Shown here in pieces: positions 10,089 to 18,246 of a stretch of 64,000 bases of DNA; position 1 is the stretch's first letter; each line of letters begins with the position of its first letter. A program made the position numbers and the translations under genes. Under the pieces are notes generated by a model. The model searched no databases. It saw only the letters and a program-made list of their open reading frames with translations, and was not told the origin of the DNA. Source of the stretch: Phycisphaera mikurensis NBRC 102666 (lineage in GTDB: Bacteria > Planctomycetota > Phycisphaerae > Phycisphaerales > SM1A02); NCBI GenBank assembly GCA_945878575.1, contig CAMDUB010000010.1, positions 1 through 64,000 on the forward strand, in the 5' to 3' direction.

Positions 10089-10238
10089 TCAGCGCTTCTT
10101 CGCACCCAAATTGACCGCCTTGGGGTTCACTCGACCGCTACTTGCCTTGGCTAAGCCCGATGGCTTTGCACCTGGCTTGGCTCCACCGCCCTGCACAGAG
10201 GCGAGGTCATTTGCTTGGAGTTTCTTGTTATCCGTCAT
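10089..10238 (-). CDS. Putative double-glycine-leader secreted peptide (49 aa), candidate substrate of the adjacent C39 exporter
   Basis: Translated by hand on the minus strand: MTDNKKLQANDLASVQGGGAKPGAKPSGLAKASSGRVNPKAVNLGAKKR*. Leader LQANDLASVQGG matches L(-12)...[E/D](-8)L(-7)..[I/V](-4).GG. SD-like AAGGGA upstream; an in-frame ATG at 10256 would add MKGKNQ. Absent from the ORF track, whose shortest entries are 60 aa. Confidence 0.75.
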   Translation of the reverse strand: MTDNKKLQANDLASVQGGGAKPGAKPSGLAKASSGRVNPKAVNLGAKKR

Positions 10239-10302
10239 TTGGTTCTTTCCCTTCATACGAGCCGCGGCGCACTGGGGTACCTGCCCAATGGAACGCCTGT
10301 CA

Positions 10303-10320
10303 CCCGATCATCGGATCGGG
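10303..10320. promoter_or_regulatory. 7-bp inverted repeat upstream of the peptide ORF
   Basis: CCCGATC-atcg-GATCGGG, centred about 73 bp upstream of the peptide ATG. Confidence 0.3.
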
Positions 10321-10370
10321 CGGGGGCCAACACAATCGCCATTTGTGGAATTTGCCCTTAAAAAGAACAA

Positions 10371-10407
10371 CCCCCCGGAGGCGTGTAACTCCAGGGGGCG
10401 TTTGTTT
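10371..10407. terminator. Bidirectional intrinsic terminator-like hairpin
   Basis: CCCCCGGAG-gcgtgtaa-CTCCaGGGGG, followed by CGTTTGTTT on + and by TTGTTCTTTTT on -. Confidence 0.6.
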
Positions 10408-10703
10408 CTCCGCGCAACCCTGCCGGGCGCACGAAGGGAGTGGTTTGCAGAGCGCGATGGCGGGCACCTTTCGGCGGTGCATCGTTGCTCCTCTTCTATC
10501 AACGCAAGTTGGAGGCTCCACCCATCACTGAATGTGCCAAAGTGAAGAAATTCTTCCAATTTGGAGCAGTACCAGTGATTCGGTACGCGCCCCATTCGCG
10601 CCTATGAAGGTGTCCGAAGGGTTTGCTGATAACGGACTTCATATTGCCCCTTTTCTCCGATTCTGCTGCAGCCACTCTTACGAGCGGATCGCGCAAGATC
10701 GGT

Positions 10704-10748
10704 CCCGGCCCCGCGCTTCATCGCTTGGGGCCGGGGATTTTTTTGCAC
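10704..10748 (+). terminator. Strong rho-independent terminator
   Basis: CCCGGCCCC...GGGGCCGGG stem followed by ATTTTTTT. Confidence 0.75.
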
Positions 10749-10991
10749 AGAAGCCCTTTGTTTGCAAGTTATTGCGCATCCACAAGCGGGAATGATCAGT
10801 CGGTGTCCCTTCACACGGATTCTTTCGCGGATCGGGGCATGCACTTCCTTGACTTGTTCCAGAAGCGGGGCATCATCACCAAGTGCTGGTTGCGCGGCAC
10901 CGATTGACAGGAGAGTAGGAACAGGGATTTAGTGGTTTCGTCCGAACGCGTGTATCGGACGGTATTGCTGTTGTTCTCTGGAGTGCCTGCC

Positions 10992-11600
10992 ATGTCATCT
11001 ATGCCGCTTCCGTCCGCTTCGGATGGACCAAGTCTCTCTGAGTTGTTCGAGACTATCTACGTCAGGCTCAAAGAGCTGTCGACGTTGTTCATGCGCGCTC
11101 AGCCGGCAGGACACACTCTCCAGTCCACTGCGATTGTGCATGAGGCATTCCTCAAACTCGCCGATCGTGAATCAACAGAATTTGAAAGCGAAGAACACTT
11201 CTTTGCTACGGCTGCCACCGTGCTCCGCAGCGTTCTGGTGGACCACGCTCGACAGCGCAAGAGCAAGAAGCGCGGCGCTGGCAAGCGGGGTGCCTCGGTT
11301 GAACTCTTCGACCCCGAGGATGGCTCGGGTAATGCAGTGGGAGTGATTGAGCTGGAAGACGCCATGCAATCATTGGCCCTCGTCGATGCACGTGCTGCTC
11401 GCGTTGCCGAATTGCGAATCTTCGGCGGTATGTCGATGGACCACGTGGCTCGGTTGCTGAGTACCAGTGTGCCCACCGCCGAGCGCGATTGGCGCTTCGC
11501 AAGAGTGTTCCTTGAAAGGCAGTACGGCCGGACTTCCGAGTCGACCAAATTGACATCGGTCATCGCTACTGATGTACAGACGGATCGAGGTGCTTTATGA
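10992..11600 (+). CDS. ECF sigma factor (planctomycete Ser/Thr-kinase-associated type, TIGR02999-like)
   Basis: LVHEAFLKLAD-like region 2 (TAIVHEAFLKLADRE), LRSVLVDHARQRKSKKRG, region 4 AELRIFGGMSMDHVARLLSTSVPTAERDWRFAR; a GTG start at 10932 is also possible. Confidence 0.85.
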   Translation: MSSMPLPSASDGPSLSELFETIYVRLKELSTLFMRAQPAGHTLQSTAIVHEAFLKLADRESTEFESEEHFFATAATVLRSVLVDHARQRKSKKRGAGKRGASVELFDPEDGSGNAVGVIELEDAMQSLALVDARAARVAELRIFGGMSMDHVARLLSTSVPTAERDWRFARVFLERQYGRTSESTKLTSVIATDVQTDRGAL

Positions 11601-12658
11601 GCCTCGCCCCCTCAAGCCGCTGGAGCACCGTTCGCCGACTCTTTGAGACAGCGATCGACATGCCAACCATCGAACGCGGTGTCTATCTCCAACTGGAGTG
11701 CGCCGATGACTCAGACACTCGCCAAGAAGTGTTGGCACTGCTTGCCGCAGACGAAGTGCCCTTTGCCATGCCGGTGGATCGTGATCCCGACGGTCGCGGC
11801 CACACGGATGCGACAGAGAATTTCCCGGAAGTACTTGGATTCAAGATCGCCAAGCGCATTGGCGCCGGCGGTTCAAGCCGCGTCTTTGAGGCAATCTGCC
11901 TTGAAAATGGCGTTCGCGTGGCTCTGAAGGTCATGAATTCCGGATCCAATGGTCAGTCACTGCTTCGGTTCCGCCAAGAGAGCCGAGTCTTGTCACGCCT
12001 TTCACACCCAGGCATCGTTCGTCTTCATGAAACGGGCCAGACCCAGGACGGACAGATTTACTTGGCGATGGACTTCATTGAAGGCCAGCGCATCGATGAG
12101 TGGTGCACAAGTCACGCACTCTCTGCGCAGGAGCGCGTTGCCGCAGTCTTGCAAGTATTGGACGCGTTAGAACATGCACACGCCGCTGGCGTGATTCACC
12201 GTGACATCAAGCCGCACAACATCTTGGTGAACACTACCGGCCAAGTTCATTTGGTGGACTTTGGGGTTGCGCGCTTGACGCGTGAAGATGGCAACCGTAC
12301 CGGCTTCCACACAGAAACCGGCAACATTGTGGGCACTGTCGCTTACATGAGCCCGGAGCAAGCAGACGGCAAGGCCAGCCGGATTGGGCCTGCCACGGAT
12401 GTCTATCAATCAGCGCTGGTGTTGTTCCTGCTTCTGACTGGTCGTCTGCCCTATGAGGTTGAGGACCGCGGAGCCATGGCACTCTTGAAGGCTGTGCTGT
12501 TTGAACGACGCATGCTGCTTTCTGAAGTGGTCCCAGAGCTGAGCGGTGCGATCGAAGAAGTCATCAATTCCGCACTGAATGCAGATCCTGTGCAACGGCC
12601 GCAGACTGTCCAGCTCTTCGCTGCGCAGCTCCAGGTAGCCCTGGCGCAGATGGACTGA
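11597..12658 (+). CDS. Serine/threonine protein kinase (soluble, no evident TM segment)
   Basis: IGAGGSSRVFEA (P-loop), VALKVM, HRDIKPHNILV, DFGVARL, GTVAYMSPEQ; ATGA overlap with the ECF sigma gene. Confidence 0.93.
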   Translation: MSLAPSSRWSTVRRLFETAIDMPTIERGVYLQLECADDSDTRQEVLALLAADEVPFAMPVDRDPDGRGHTDATENFPEVLGFKIAKRIGAGGSSRVFEAICLENGVRVALKVMNSGSNGQSLLRFRQESRVLSRLSHPGIVRLHETGQTQDGQIYLAMDFIEGQRIDEWCTSHALSAQERVAAVLQVLDALEHAHAAGVIHRDIKPHNILVNTTGQVHLVDFGVARLTREDGNRTGFHTETGNIVGTVAYMSPEQADGKASRIGPATDVYQSALVLFLLLTGRLPYEVEDRGAMALLKAVLFERRMLLSEVVPELSGAIEEVINSALNADPVQRPQTVQLFAAQLQVALAQMD

Positions 12659-12807
12659 TTGGTGAGATGCATGACCGCGGGGTGAGCGAGTGAATGACTC
12701 TCAATGACTCTCGTGGGGTGAGTCAGTCATCGGCACCCGCGGCGTGAGCCGGTGGAGACCGCACCCAGGTTTCACCCCGAGGTAACGTCATACTTAGTCA
12801 TAGTGAG

Positions 12808-13341
12808 TCACACCGCAGCGCGCATCGGTACGCAGCTTGTTGACTGCCCAACGCGCAAGACCAGCGGACCATTAAAGGTCTCGGCACGAAGCAAGAATCG
12901 GCCAGTGGTGAAGACCATCGGGTGCATGACTGGATCGCGTGCGGTCAGGTCCGGGATCACCAGCTGTCCAAAAGCGTCAAGAATCGACACCTGCGAAGAC
13001 TGGCGACCACATATGGCCCAGGCATCAAGCGCAATGGCGCCGCCTTCCGTGACGATCCACTCCACCTCAAGGGTGGCACGATCGTGGCCGGAAAGCGTGG
13101 CATGCATGAGTCCGGGTGCAAGGTCAAGGCACACGCTTCCAGGGGTGCCGTACGGCCGCAATTCAAAGCGGCGGTCCCCATCATTGATGCGAAGTAGTTC
13201 CCGTCGAACCAGCGATTCACCACCCACCATGATCGAAGCCTCGGCCGCGAGAAACATCATTCTCATGGATTGGGCAGAACCGGGGATTGGAATGGTGTGG
13301 GGATGCACTACATACTTAAACACGAGATTCAGAGACGCCAA
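12808..13341 (-). CDS. Hypothetical protein
   Basis: 177-aa ORF filling an otherwise empty interval with protein-like composition; no family recognised. Confidence 0.4.
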   Translation of the reverse strand: MASLNLVFKYVVHPHTIPIPGSAQSMRMMFLAAEASIMVGGESLVRRELLRINDGDRRFELRPYGTPGSVCLDLAPGLMHATLSGHDRATLEVEWIVTEGGAIALDAWAICGRQSSQVSILDAFGQLVIPDLTARDPVMHPMVFTTGRFLLRAETFNGPLVLRVGQSTSCVPMRAAV

Positions 13342-13429
13342 CCATCACGCAGTCGTCCAATTCCGTCATGGTTTGGCACATTGTTCCTTAATAATTGAAC
13401 CCCGACACTCTGGCGCGAGTTTATTTCAC

Positions 13430-13526
13430 CATTCCTGAGATTCCATGATGGGTGCGGGGACTGATTTACGTTTCTGTCTGTAGAGGCGTTCGCCGCCGTT
13501 TATTTGGTGGCAAGCCTTGCCCCGAT
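13430..13526 (+). ncRNA. Possible structured leader/attenuator RNA upstream of serC
   Basis: Pairing potential CGGGG...CCCCG enclosing GGCGttCGCC; directly followed by an intrinsic terminator about 50 bp before the serC start. Confidence 0.3.
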
Positions 13527-13566
13527 GCCCCAGCACGTCCGAGTGCTCTGGGGCTTTTCTCTTTTT
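13527..13566 (+). terminator. Intrinsic terminator upstream of serC
   Basis: GCCCCAGCAC-gtccga-GTGCTCTGGGGC followed by TTTTCTCTTTTT. Confidence 0.75.
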
Positions 13567-13617
13567 ACCAGTGAATCCCCCCTGTCGGCGCCGGCAGCGC
13601 TCGCCGTACGATCTCAC

Positions 13618-14781
13618 ATGAATCCTATGACCACAGCAGCCACCGCCATGCGTCATCCAGAACCGCCCACTACTCCCGGCCTTGGCCGTGTCTACAACTT
13701 CTCTGCCGGTCCGGCGTGCATGCCAGAGACCGTCTTGGCGCAACTCCGTGACGAGATCACCGACTTTGACGGCAGCGGCATGGGCCTTCTGGAGTTGAGC
13801 CACCGCGGTCCGGCCTACGACCGAATCTTGGCGGATGCATTTGCAAGTGTTCGCGCATGCGCCGGCGTTGGTGCCGACTGGGAAGTGTTGTTCCTCCCGG
13901 GGGGATCGATGCAACACTTCTCATTGATCGCCATGAACTTTGTGCCCACAGCGAAAGCTGGCGCGGAACAACCGTGGGTTGCCTTTGCGGACACGGGGCT
14001 TTGGTCGCACAAGGGTGAAAAGGAAACAGCGTGTGTTCGTCCGACCAAGAAAGTATTCGATGGCGCAACGTGCCGATTCGACCACGTTCCATCCGATGCT
14101 GAAATTGCAGACTGCACCGGTGCTGCGTACTTTGCCTATTGCTCGAACAACACGGTTGAAGGCACGCAGTTTGGGCGTCCGCCGCACGTGGCTGCGCCGC
14201 TGGTGTGTGACGCAACCAGCGACATCTTCTCGCGACCGTTTGACCTCAATGCGCATGCATTGCTCTTTGCAAGTGGCCAGAAGAATCTGGGCGCCAGTGG
14301 CATCACTATGGTGCTTGTAAAGAAGTCATTCTTGGAGCGCGCTGATACTTCGCTGCCACCGATGCTCAGCTATGCAAACTTTGCCAAGACTGAGTCACGC
14401 CCGAACACGCCCCCGACGTTTGGCGTCCGGGTGATTGGTCTCATGGCACAATGGACCCATGAATTTGGTGGACCGGCGGCATTTGGCCCGCGCAATGCGG
14501 CCAAAGCGGCACACATTTACAAGGCGATCGATGGCAGTGGCGGCTTCTACCGTCCTTCCATGCGCGCGGATTGTCGCAGCGACATGTCCATTAGTTTCCA
14601 ACTGCCCAGCGACGCGCATGTGGACCGATTCGTAGCGGAAGCAGAGAGCGAAGGACTGTGCGGGCTGCGCGGACATCGCGAGTGGGGCGGCATCCGTGCC
14701 TGCGTTTACAACGCGTTCCCGGCGAAGGGCTGCGAAGTGTTGGCAGACTTCATGGGCGCGTTTGCTAAACGGAACGGCTGA
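13618..14781 (+). CDS. serC: Phosphoserine aminotransferase
   Basis: YNFSAGPACMPETVL, GLLELSHRGPAYDRI, FLPGGSMQHFSLIAMN, ASGQKNLGASGITMVLVKK, FNAFP-like C-terminus. Confidence 0.95.
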   Translation: MNPMTTAATAMRHPEPPTTPGLGRVYNFSAGPACMPETVLAQLRDEITDFDGSGMGLLELSHRGPAYDRILADAFASVRACAGVGADWEVLFLPGGSMQHFSLIAMNFVPTAKAGAEQPWVAFADTGLWSHKGEKETACVRPTKKVFDGATCRFDHVPSDAEIADCTGAAYFAYCSNNTVEGTQFGRPPHVAAPLVCDATSDIFSRPFDLNAHALLFASGQKNLGASGITMVLVKKSFLERADTSLPPMLSYANFAKTESRPNTPPTFGVRVIGLMAQWTHEFGGPAAFGPRNAAKAAHIYKAIDGSGGFYRPSMRADCRSDMSISFQLPSDAHVDRFVAEAESEGLCGLRGHREWGGIRACVYNAFPAKGCEVLADFMGAFAKRNG

Positions 14782-16343
14782 TGGCAGCAGTAGTGGAAAA
14801 GTTGCCAGTGCGGAATGCGCGCGCCGTTGTTGTTCTATGGGTTGCCGCATTGCTCGTGGGTGCATTCATCATTCTGTGGCCAGTGTGGGCCGGGATCGTT
14901 GCAACCAACGATGACATCAAGTTTCTGCGCGAGCCGTCGTGCGCACTGCCAGTGTGGGATCGGGTGTGCGATGCGTGGGCGCACTCAGCGAGCTTTCGAC
15001 CGCTAGAGATTATTGTGAGCGCTTCCTGTGATGCCACAACACTGGCATGCGGGTGGGTTATGCCGGTGCAGGCGCTCGCGTTGGTGGTGTTGGCGTGGGC
15101 AGTAGTGGGCTTGGCAGATCGCGTGGCGCCTGGAAACCGGGCGGTGGCGCCGATCGCACTGCTTTGGATTGGACTTTCACCGCCCACCACCACCGCCGCA
15201 TGGCAGATGGATGCGGCATCGCAAGCGTGGAGCGCTGCACTCGGTGCATGGGGAATGCTGTTCGCGTGGCGAGCATTTGCTGCGGCACGCATGGGGCGCA
15301 ACGCCTGGTCCGCGCTCATCTGGTTGGGAGTGGTCTTTGCGATTGGCGTGAATGTCAAGGAAACCATGTACGGTTGGAGCGCCGCTATCGGAACCGCCAC
15401 CATCGTGGCCGTCGTGTGGTGCGCCCTGCGCGAACGAAGTTCCATGTGGCGCACATCGCTGATACTGTTGCCAACCGTTGTGCTGCCAGTGGCGCACATG
15501 GCGGCTCGCGTTGCGACGGGTGCGCTTGGCAGTGCGGCAAAGGCTGATCCTGGGGCGCGCTATCAGGCTGAACTCGGATTGAATGTTCTGGTGAATTCAG
15601 CAATGACGATTGCTGGATGCCTTGGTAATGGTCCCTTTCATGTGCTCACCGACACCGATGCGCCGATTGTCTTGCGCGTGTTGCCGCTATTGGCGATTGG
15701 ACTTGTGGCCGGCGTGTTGATGACAGCGATTGGTTTCGCATTGTTTCATCGGCGTGTGCACGGACCGTCAATCTTGCTGACTGCGGTACTCCTTGCCCTG
15801 GTGGCATTCGCTAGCACCGCCGCCACAATTCCGATGGGGAGTGTTTCCGAGTTGTATTGCATGGGCGCCAATGTGGGCACGGCAATTCTGTTTGCCGCTG
15901 CTGTGGTAGCGCTCTGGAATCCGGTTGCGGCTGATGAGCGCATGCTCTGCCGAACGGTGGCCGTCGTCGCCGCGGCGGCACTGGCTGGAATTGGTGCCTT
16001 TGGCCTAGCGGGGCGGGCGTATCAGTCGGAAATCACTTGGAAATGCACGCGGATTGCCAATGAGTCCATTCTCGCATTTCAGAAATCGGTTGCCCCGCGT
16101 ACCGAAGGCAAAGCATGCGCCGGGGTCGTTTTCTTCCCAGCAAGTTGTGTCTTGGACCGGACCTACGGGCAGTACGTACTTCCGCCCGCACAGACCATTC
16201 TGATTGAATGCACCGAACCCTGGTTAGCGCGGCGGGATCCTGCACGAACGCTGTTCTTCTCGTTCAGTCAGCCACCGGGGATTACTGAGCCGACCGACTT
16301 AGTGTTGGACTGCACCGTGATGCCTGCGCGTGGGCATTGGTAA
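14781..16343 (+). CDS. Multi-pass membrane protein of unknown function
   Basis: About 10 hydrophobic segments; TGATG overlap with serC stop. Confidence 0.75.
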   Translation: MAAVVEKLPVRNARAVVVLWVAALLVGAFIILWPVWAGIVATNDDIKFLREPSCALPVWDRVCDAWAHSASFRPLEIIVSASCDATTLACGWVMPVQALALVVLAWAVVGLADRVAPGNRAVAPIALLWIGLSPPTTTAAWQMDAASQAWSAALGAWGMLFAWRAFAAARMGRNAWSALIWLGVVFAIGVNVKETMYGWSAAIGTATIVAVVWCALRERSSMWRTSLILLPTVVLPVAHMAARVATGALGSAAKADPGARYQAELGLNVLVNSAMTIAGCLGNGPFHVLTDTDAPIVLRVLPLLAIGLVAGVLMTAIGFALFHRRVHGPSILLTAVLLALVAFASTAATIPMGSVSELYCMGANVGTAILFAAAVVALWNPVAADERMLCRTVAVVAAAALAGIGAFGLAGRAYQSEITWKCTRIANESILAFQKSVAPRTEGKACAGVVFFPASCVLDRTYGQYVLPPAQTILIECTEPWLARRDPARTLFFSFSQPPGITEPTDLVLDCTVMPARGHW

Positions 16344-16368
16344 ACGCAGGATGCAACTTACGCAGCGC

Positions 16369-16944
16369 TCATTCGTCGCTGGTTCCTTGCCCGGTCCAGC
16401 GGCGTACCACTTTGACATCAATTCCAAACAGGTCGAGCGCTCTGCCGACTGATTGATTCACGATGTCATCAATTGACTTGGGTCGGTGATAGAACGCCGG
16501 CACCGGCGGCATGACGATGGCTCCATTGAGGGTCGCGCGTTCCATGATGGCAATATGCCCTGCATGCAATGGCGTCTCGCGGAACATCAGTACCACACGG
16601 CGTCGTTCCTTCAGCTGCACATCCGCGGCTCGCACAATGAGTTCATCATCGAAGCAGTGCGCAATTCCGGCGAGGGTCTTGACTGAGCACGGTGCAACCA
16701 GCATGCCGTCCACTTGAAACGATCCACTTGCGATCGATGCACCAATGTCTTTGAAGCCATGCACCACGGTGGCAAGACTCTTGACCTGCTCGATGGTGAA
16801 GTCAGTTTCCTCAGTGATGGTCCGCCCCGCTGATGGCGAAAGCACCAAGTGTGTCTCCACTCCTACAGCTCGCAGGAGTTCCAGGGCACGGATGCCGTAG
16901 ATCGCGCCCGAGGCGCCGGTGATACCGATGATGATTCGTTGCAT
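16369..16944 (-). CDS. ubiX: UbiX-family flavin prenyltransferase
   Basis: MQRIIIGITGASGAIYGIRALELL, LVLSPSAGRTI, VDGMLVAPCSVKTLAGIAH, LMFRETPLHAGHI, PPVPAFYHRP. Confidence 0.93.
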   Translation of the reverse strand: MQRIIIGITGASGAIYGIRALELLRAVGVETHLVLSPSAGRTITEETDFTIEQVKSLATVVHGFKDIGASIASGSFQVDGMLVAPCSVKTLAGIAHCFDDELIVRAADVQLKERRRVVLMFRETPLHAGHIAIMERATLNGAIVMPPVPAFYHRPKSIDDIVNQSVGRALDLFGIDVKVVRRWTGQGTSDE

Positions 16945-16956
16945 ACGTCGCGCCGT

Positions 16957-17478
16957 TCAGGTGATATGCCGAAGCCAAGAGATCTGCGCGGCCCACCGCG
17001 CCAGCACCTCGTTGGGTGAGTGCAGACGATAGGAGACTCCCGTAGTTACCTCGGCATATTTTGCCCGATGTTCTCTCGTAGATTCCACAGTGGCTCGAAA
17101 AAACGCCAGTTGCGGCTCATCTGCGTGGTCGCCCGGCGTCATGGCGGTTGCGGCCGAGCATTGTTGCGGGGCTGCGACTGGCGTGGCGAGTAGTTGGATC
17201 TGAAAGGCGCCCCCGTCGAGCACCAACGAAAGGGTGGCGCGTCCATCACGCACCATATTGCGGCATGTACCGGAGTGCGCCCACAGGCAGATGTTCAAAT
17301 GGTGCGCATCGGTGGCCAGCACTTCACCGATCGATAAGTGCGCGCTGTGCGGCCAACCTGCCTCATCAACCGTTGAAAGTTGAAAGGCTTGTCCCGCTCG
17401 CCCGAGCAGATCGGCGCCATCAAGGTAGCGCGCAACCTGCTCGGGGAGCGATGGAATTGATGAAGGACCCGCGATCAT
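16957..17478 (-). CDS. Pyridoxamine 5'-phosphate oxidase-like FMN-binding protein
   Basis: GRAGQAFQLSTVDEAGWPHSAHLSIGEVLA...GRATLSLVLDGG, split-barrel flavin fold pattern. Confidence 0.6.
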   Translation of the reverse strand: MIAGPSSIPSLPEQVARYLDGADLLGRAGQAFQLSTVDEAGWPHSAHLSIGEVLATDAHHLNICLWAHSGTCRNMVRDGRATLSLVLDGGAFQIQLLATPVAAPQQCSAATAMTPGDHADEPQLAFFRATVESTREHRAKYAEVTTGVSYRLHSPNEVLARWAAQISWLRHIT

Positions 17479-17512
17479 GTGGTCATGCTTGCGCGAACGT
17501 CATCACTGACGA

Positions 17513-18106
17513 TTACTTCTTGATAATGAGTTCGTGGAACGCCTCAGCCCATTCCGTGCAGGCTTTCTCGGCGGTACCCAGCGCGGAGAGTTTCTCGGTG
17601 CCGAAGCGGTCGGTGTCATGCGTCTGCATGAGTGCGGCGACTACTGGTCCGTTTGCACCATCCATCGCATAGAGCTCGGCGCCGGCATAGCCGTAGCCGC
17701 CCTTGAGAATCTGCGTTTGCGGGGCGATGTTGCGTAGCGGCTGGTTGGGCTTCACGCCAGTAATTGCCGCGCGAATCACCAGCGTACGGTCGCCAGTTCC
17801 GACACCAGTTCCGAATGACTTTGCCAACGCTTCCTGCAGCAGCGTTCGCAGGTTTTGCAATTGATCAGCAGTCAGGTCGCCGTAGGCATTGCCATCGGGC
17901 GTGACCACCGGGTCGATGACTACCTTGCCAAAGCGGGTCGTGTCGAGGTCCTTCAATCGGAAATCCTTGCGCTGATCGCCATCCGATTTCAGTGCCACGG
18001 TTTTTGGGATATATCCGGTGTAGTCAACGGTCTTGCTGCAACCAGTGAGTGCGCTTGCGGCGAGAAGTGATGCCAGAGCAGTTGGAATGATCGTGGTGAA
18101 TTTCAT
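17513..18106 (-). CDS. DUF3313-like lipoprotein
   Basis: Lipobox LAASALTGC; DYTGYIPKTVALK; start chosen at MKFTTIIPTALASL. Confidence 0.65.
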   Translation of the reverse strand: MKFTTIIPTALASLLAASALTGCSKTVDYTGYIPKTVALKSDGDQRKDFRLKDLDTTRFGKVVIDPVVTPDGNAYGDLTADQLQNLRTLLQEALAKSFGTGVGTGDRTLVIRAAITGVKPNQPLRNIAPQTQILKGGYGYAGAELYAMDGANGPVVAALMQTHDTDRFGTEKLSALGTAEKACTEWAEAFHELIIKK

Positions 18107-18176
18107 GGGTGATTCCTGTAGAAAGTGGACTGGAAAGCACGGACGATAGTGGAATGACTTGCGCTTCGGTGAATGC

Positions 18177-18210
18177 AAACGCCGCCGCGAGTGACTCGCG
18201 GCGGCGTTTG
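18177..18210. terminator. Long perfect inverted repeat (bidirectional terminator-like)
   Basis: AAACGCCGCCGCGAG-tga-CTCGCGGCGGCGTTT between two minus-strand genes. Confidence 0.65.
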
Positions 18211-18246
18211 ATATTGAGGTGATTGAGACTCTTTCAGTCAGCGTGC

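Noticed and set aside
10051-10545. 164-aa + strand ORF downstream of the exporter
   Set aside because: Runs through two terminator-like hairpins and lies antisense to the much better supported GG-leader peptide.
10308-10595. 95-aa minus-strand ORF considered as a second secreted peptide
   Set aside because: No GG leader, runs through the terminator hairpin at 10371-10407, no RBS evident.
10550-10748. Considered tmRNA, SRP RNA or a tRNA
   Set aside because: No tRNA-like acceptor/T-loop (GGTTCAAATCC), no CCA context and no SRP Alu/S-domain consensus; kept only as an unclassified RNA candidate.
10793-10933. 46-aa Cys-containing + strand ORF (MISRCPFTRILSRIGACTSLTC...) considered as another secreted peptide
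   Set aside because: No double-glycine site or leader motif; composition consistent with random frame.
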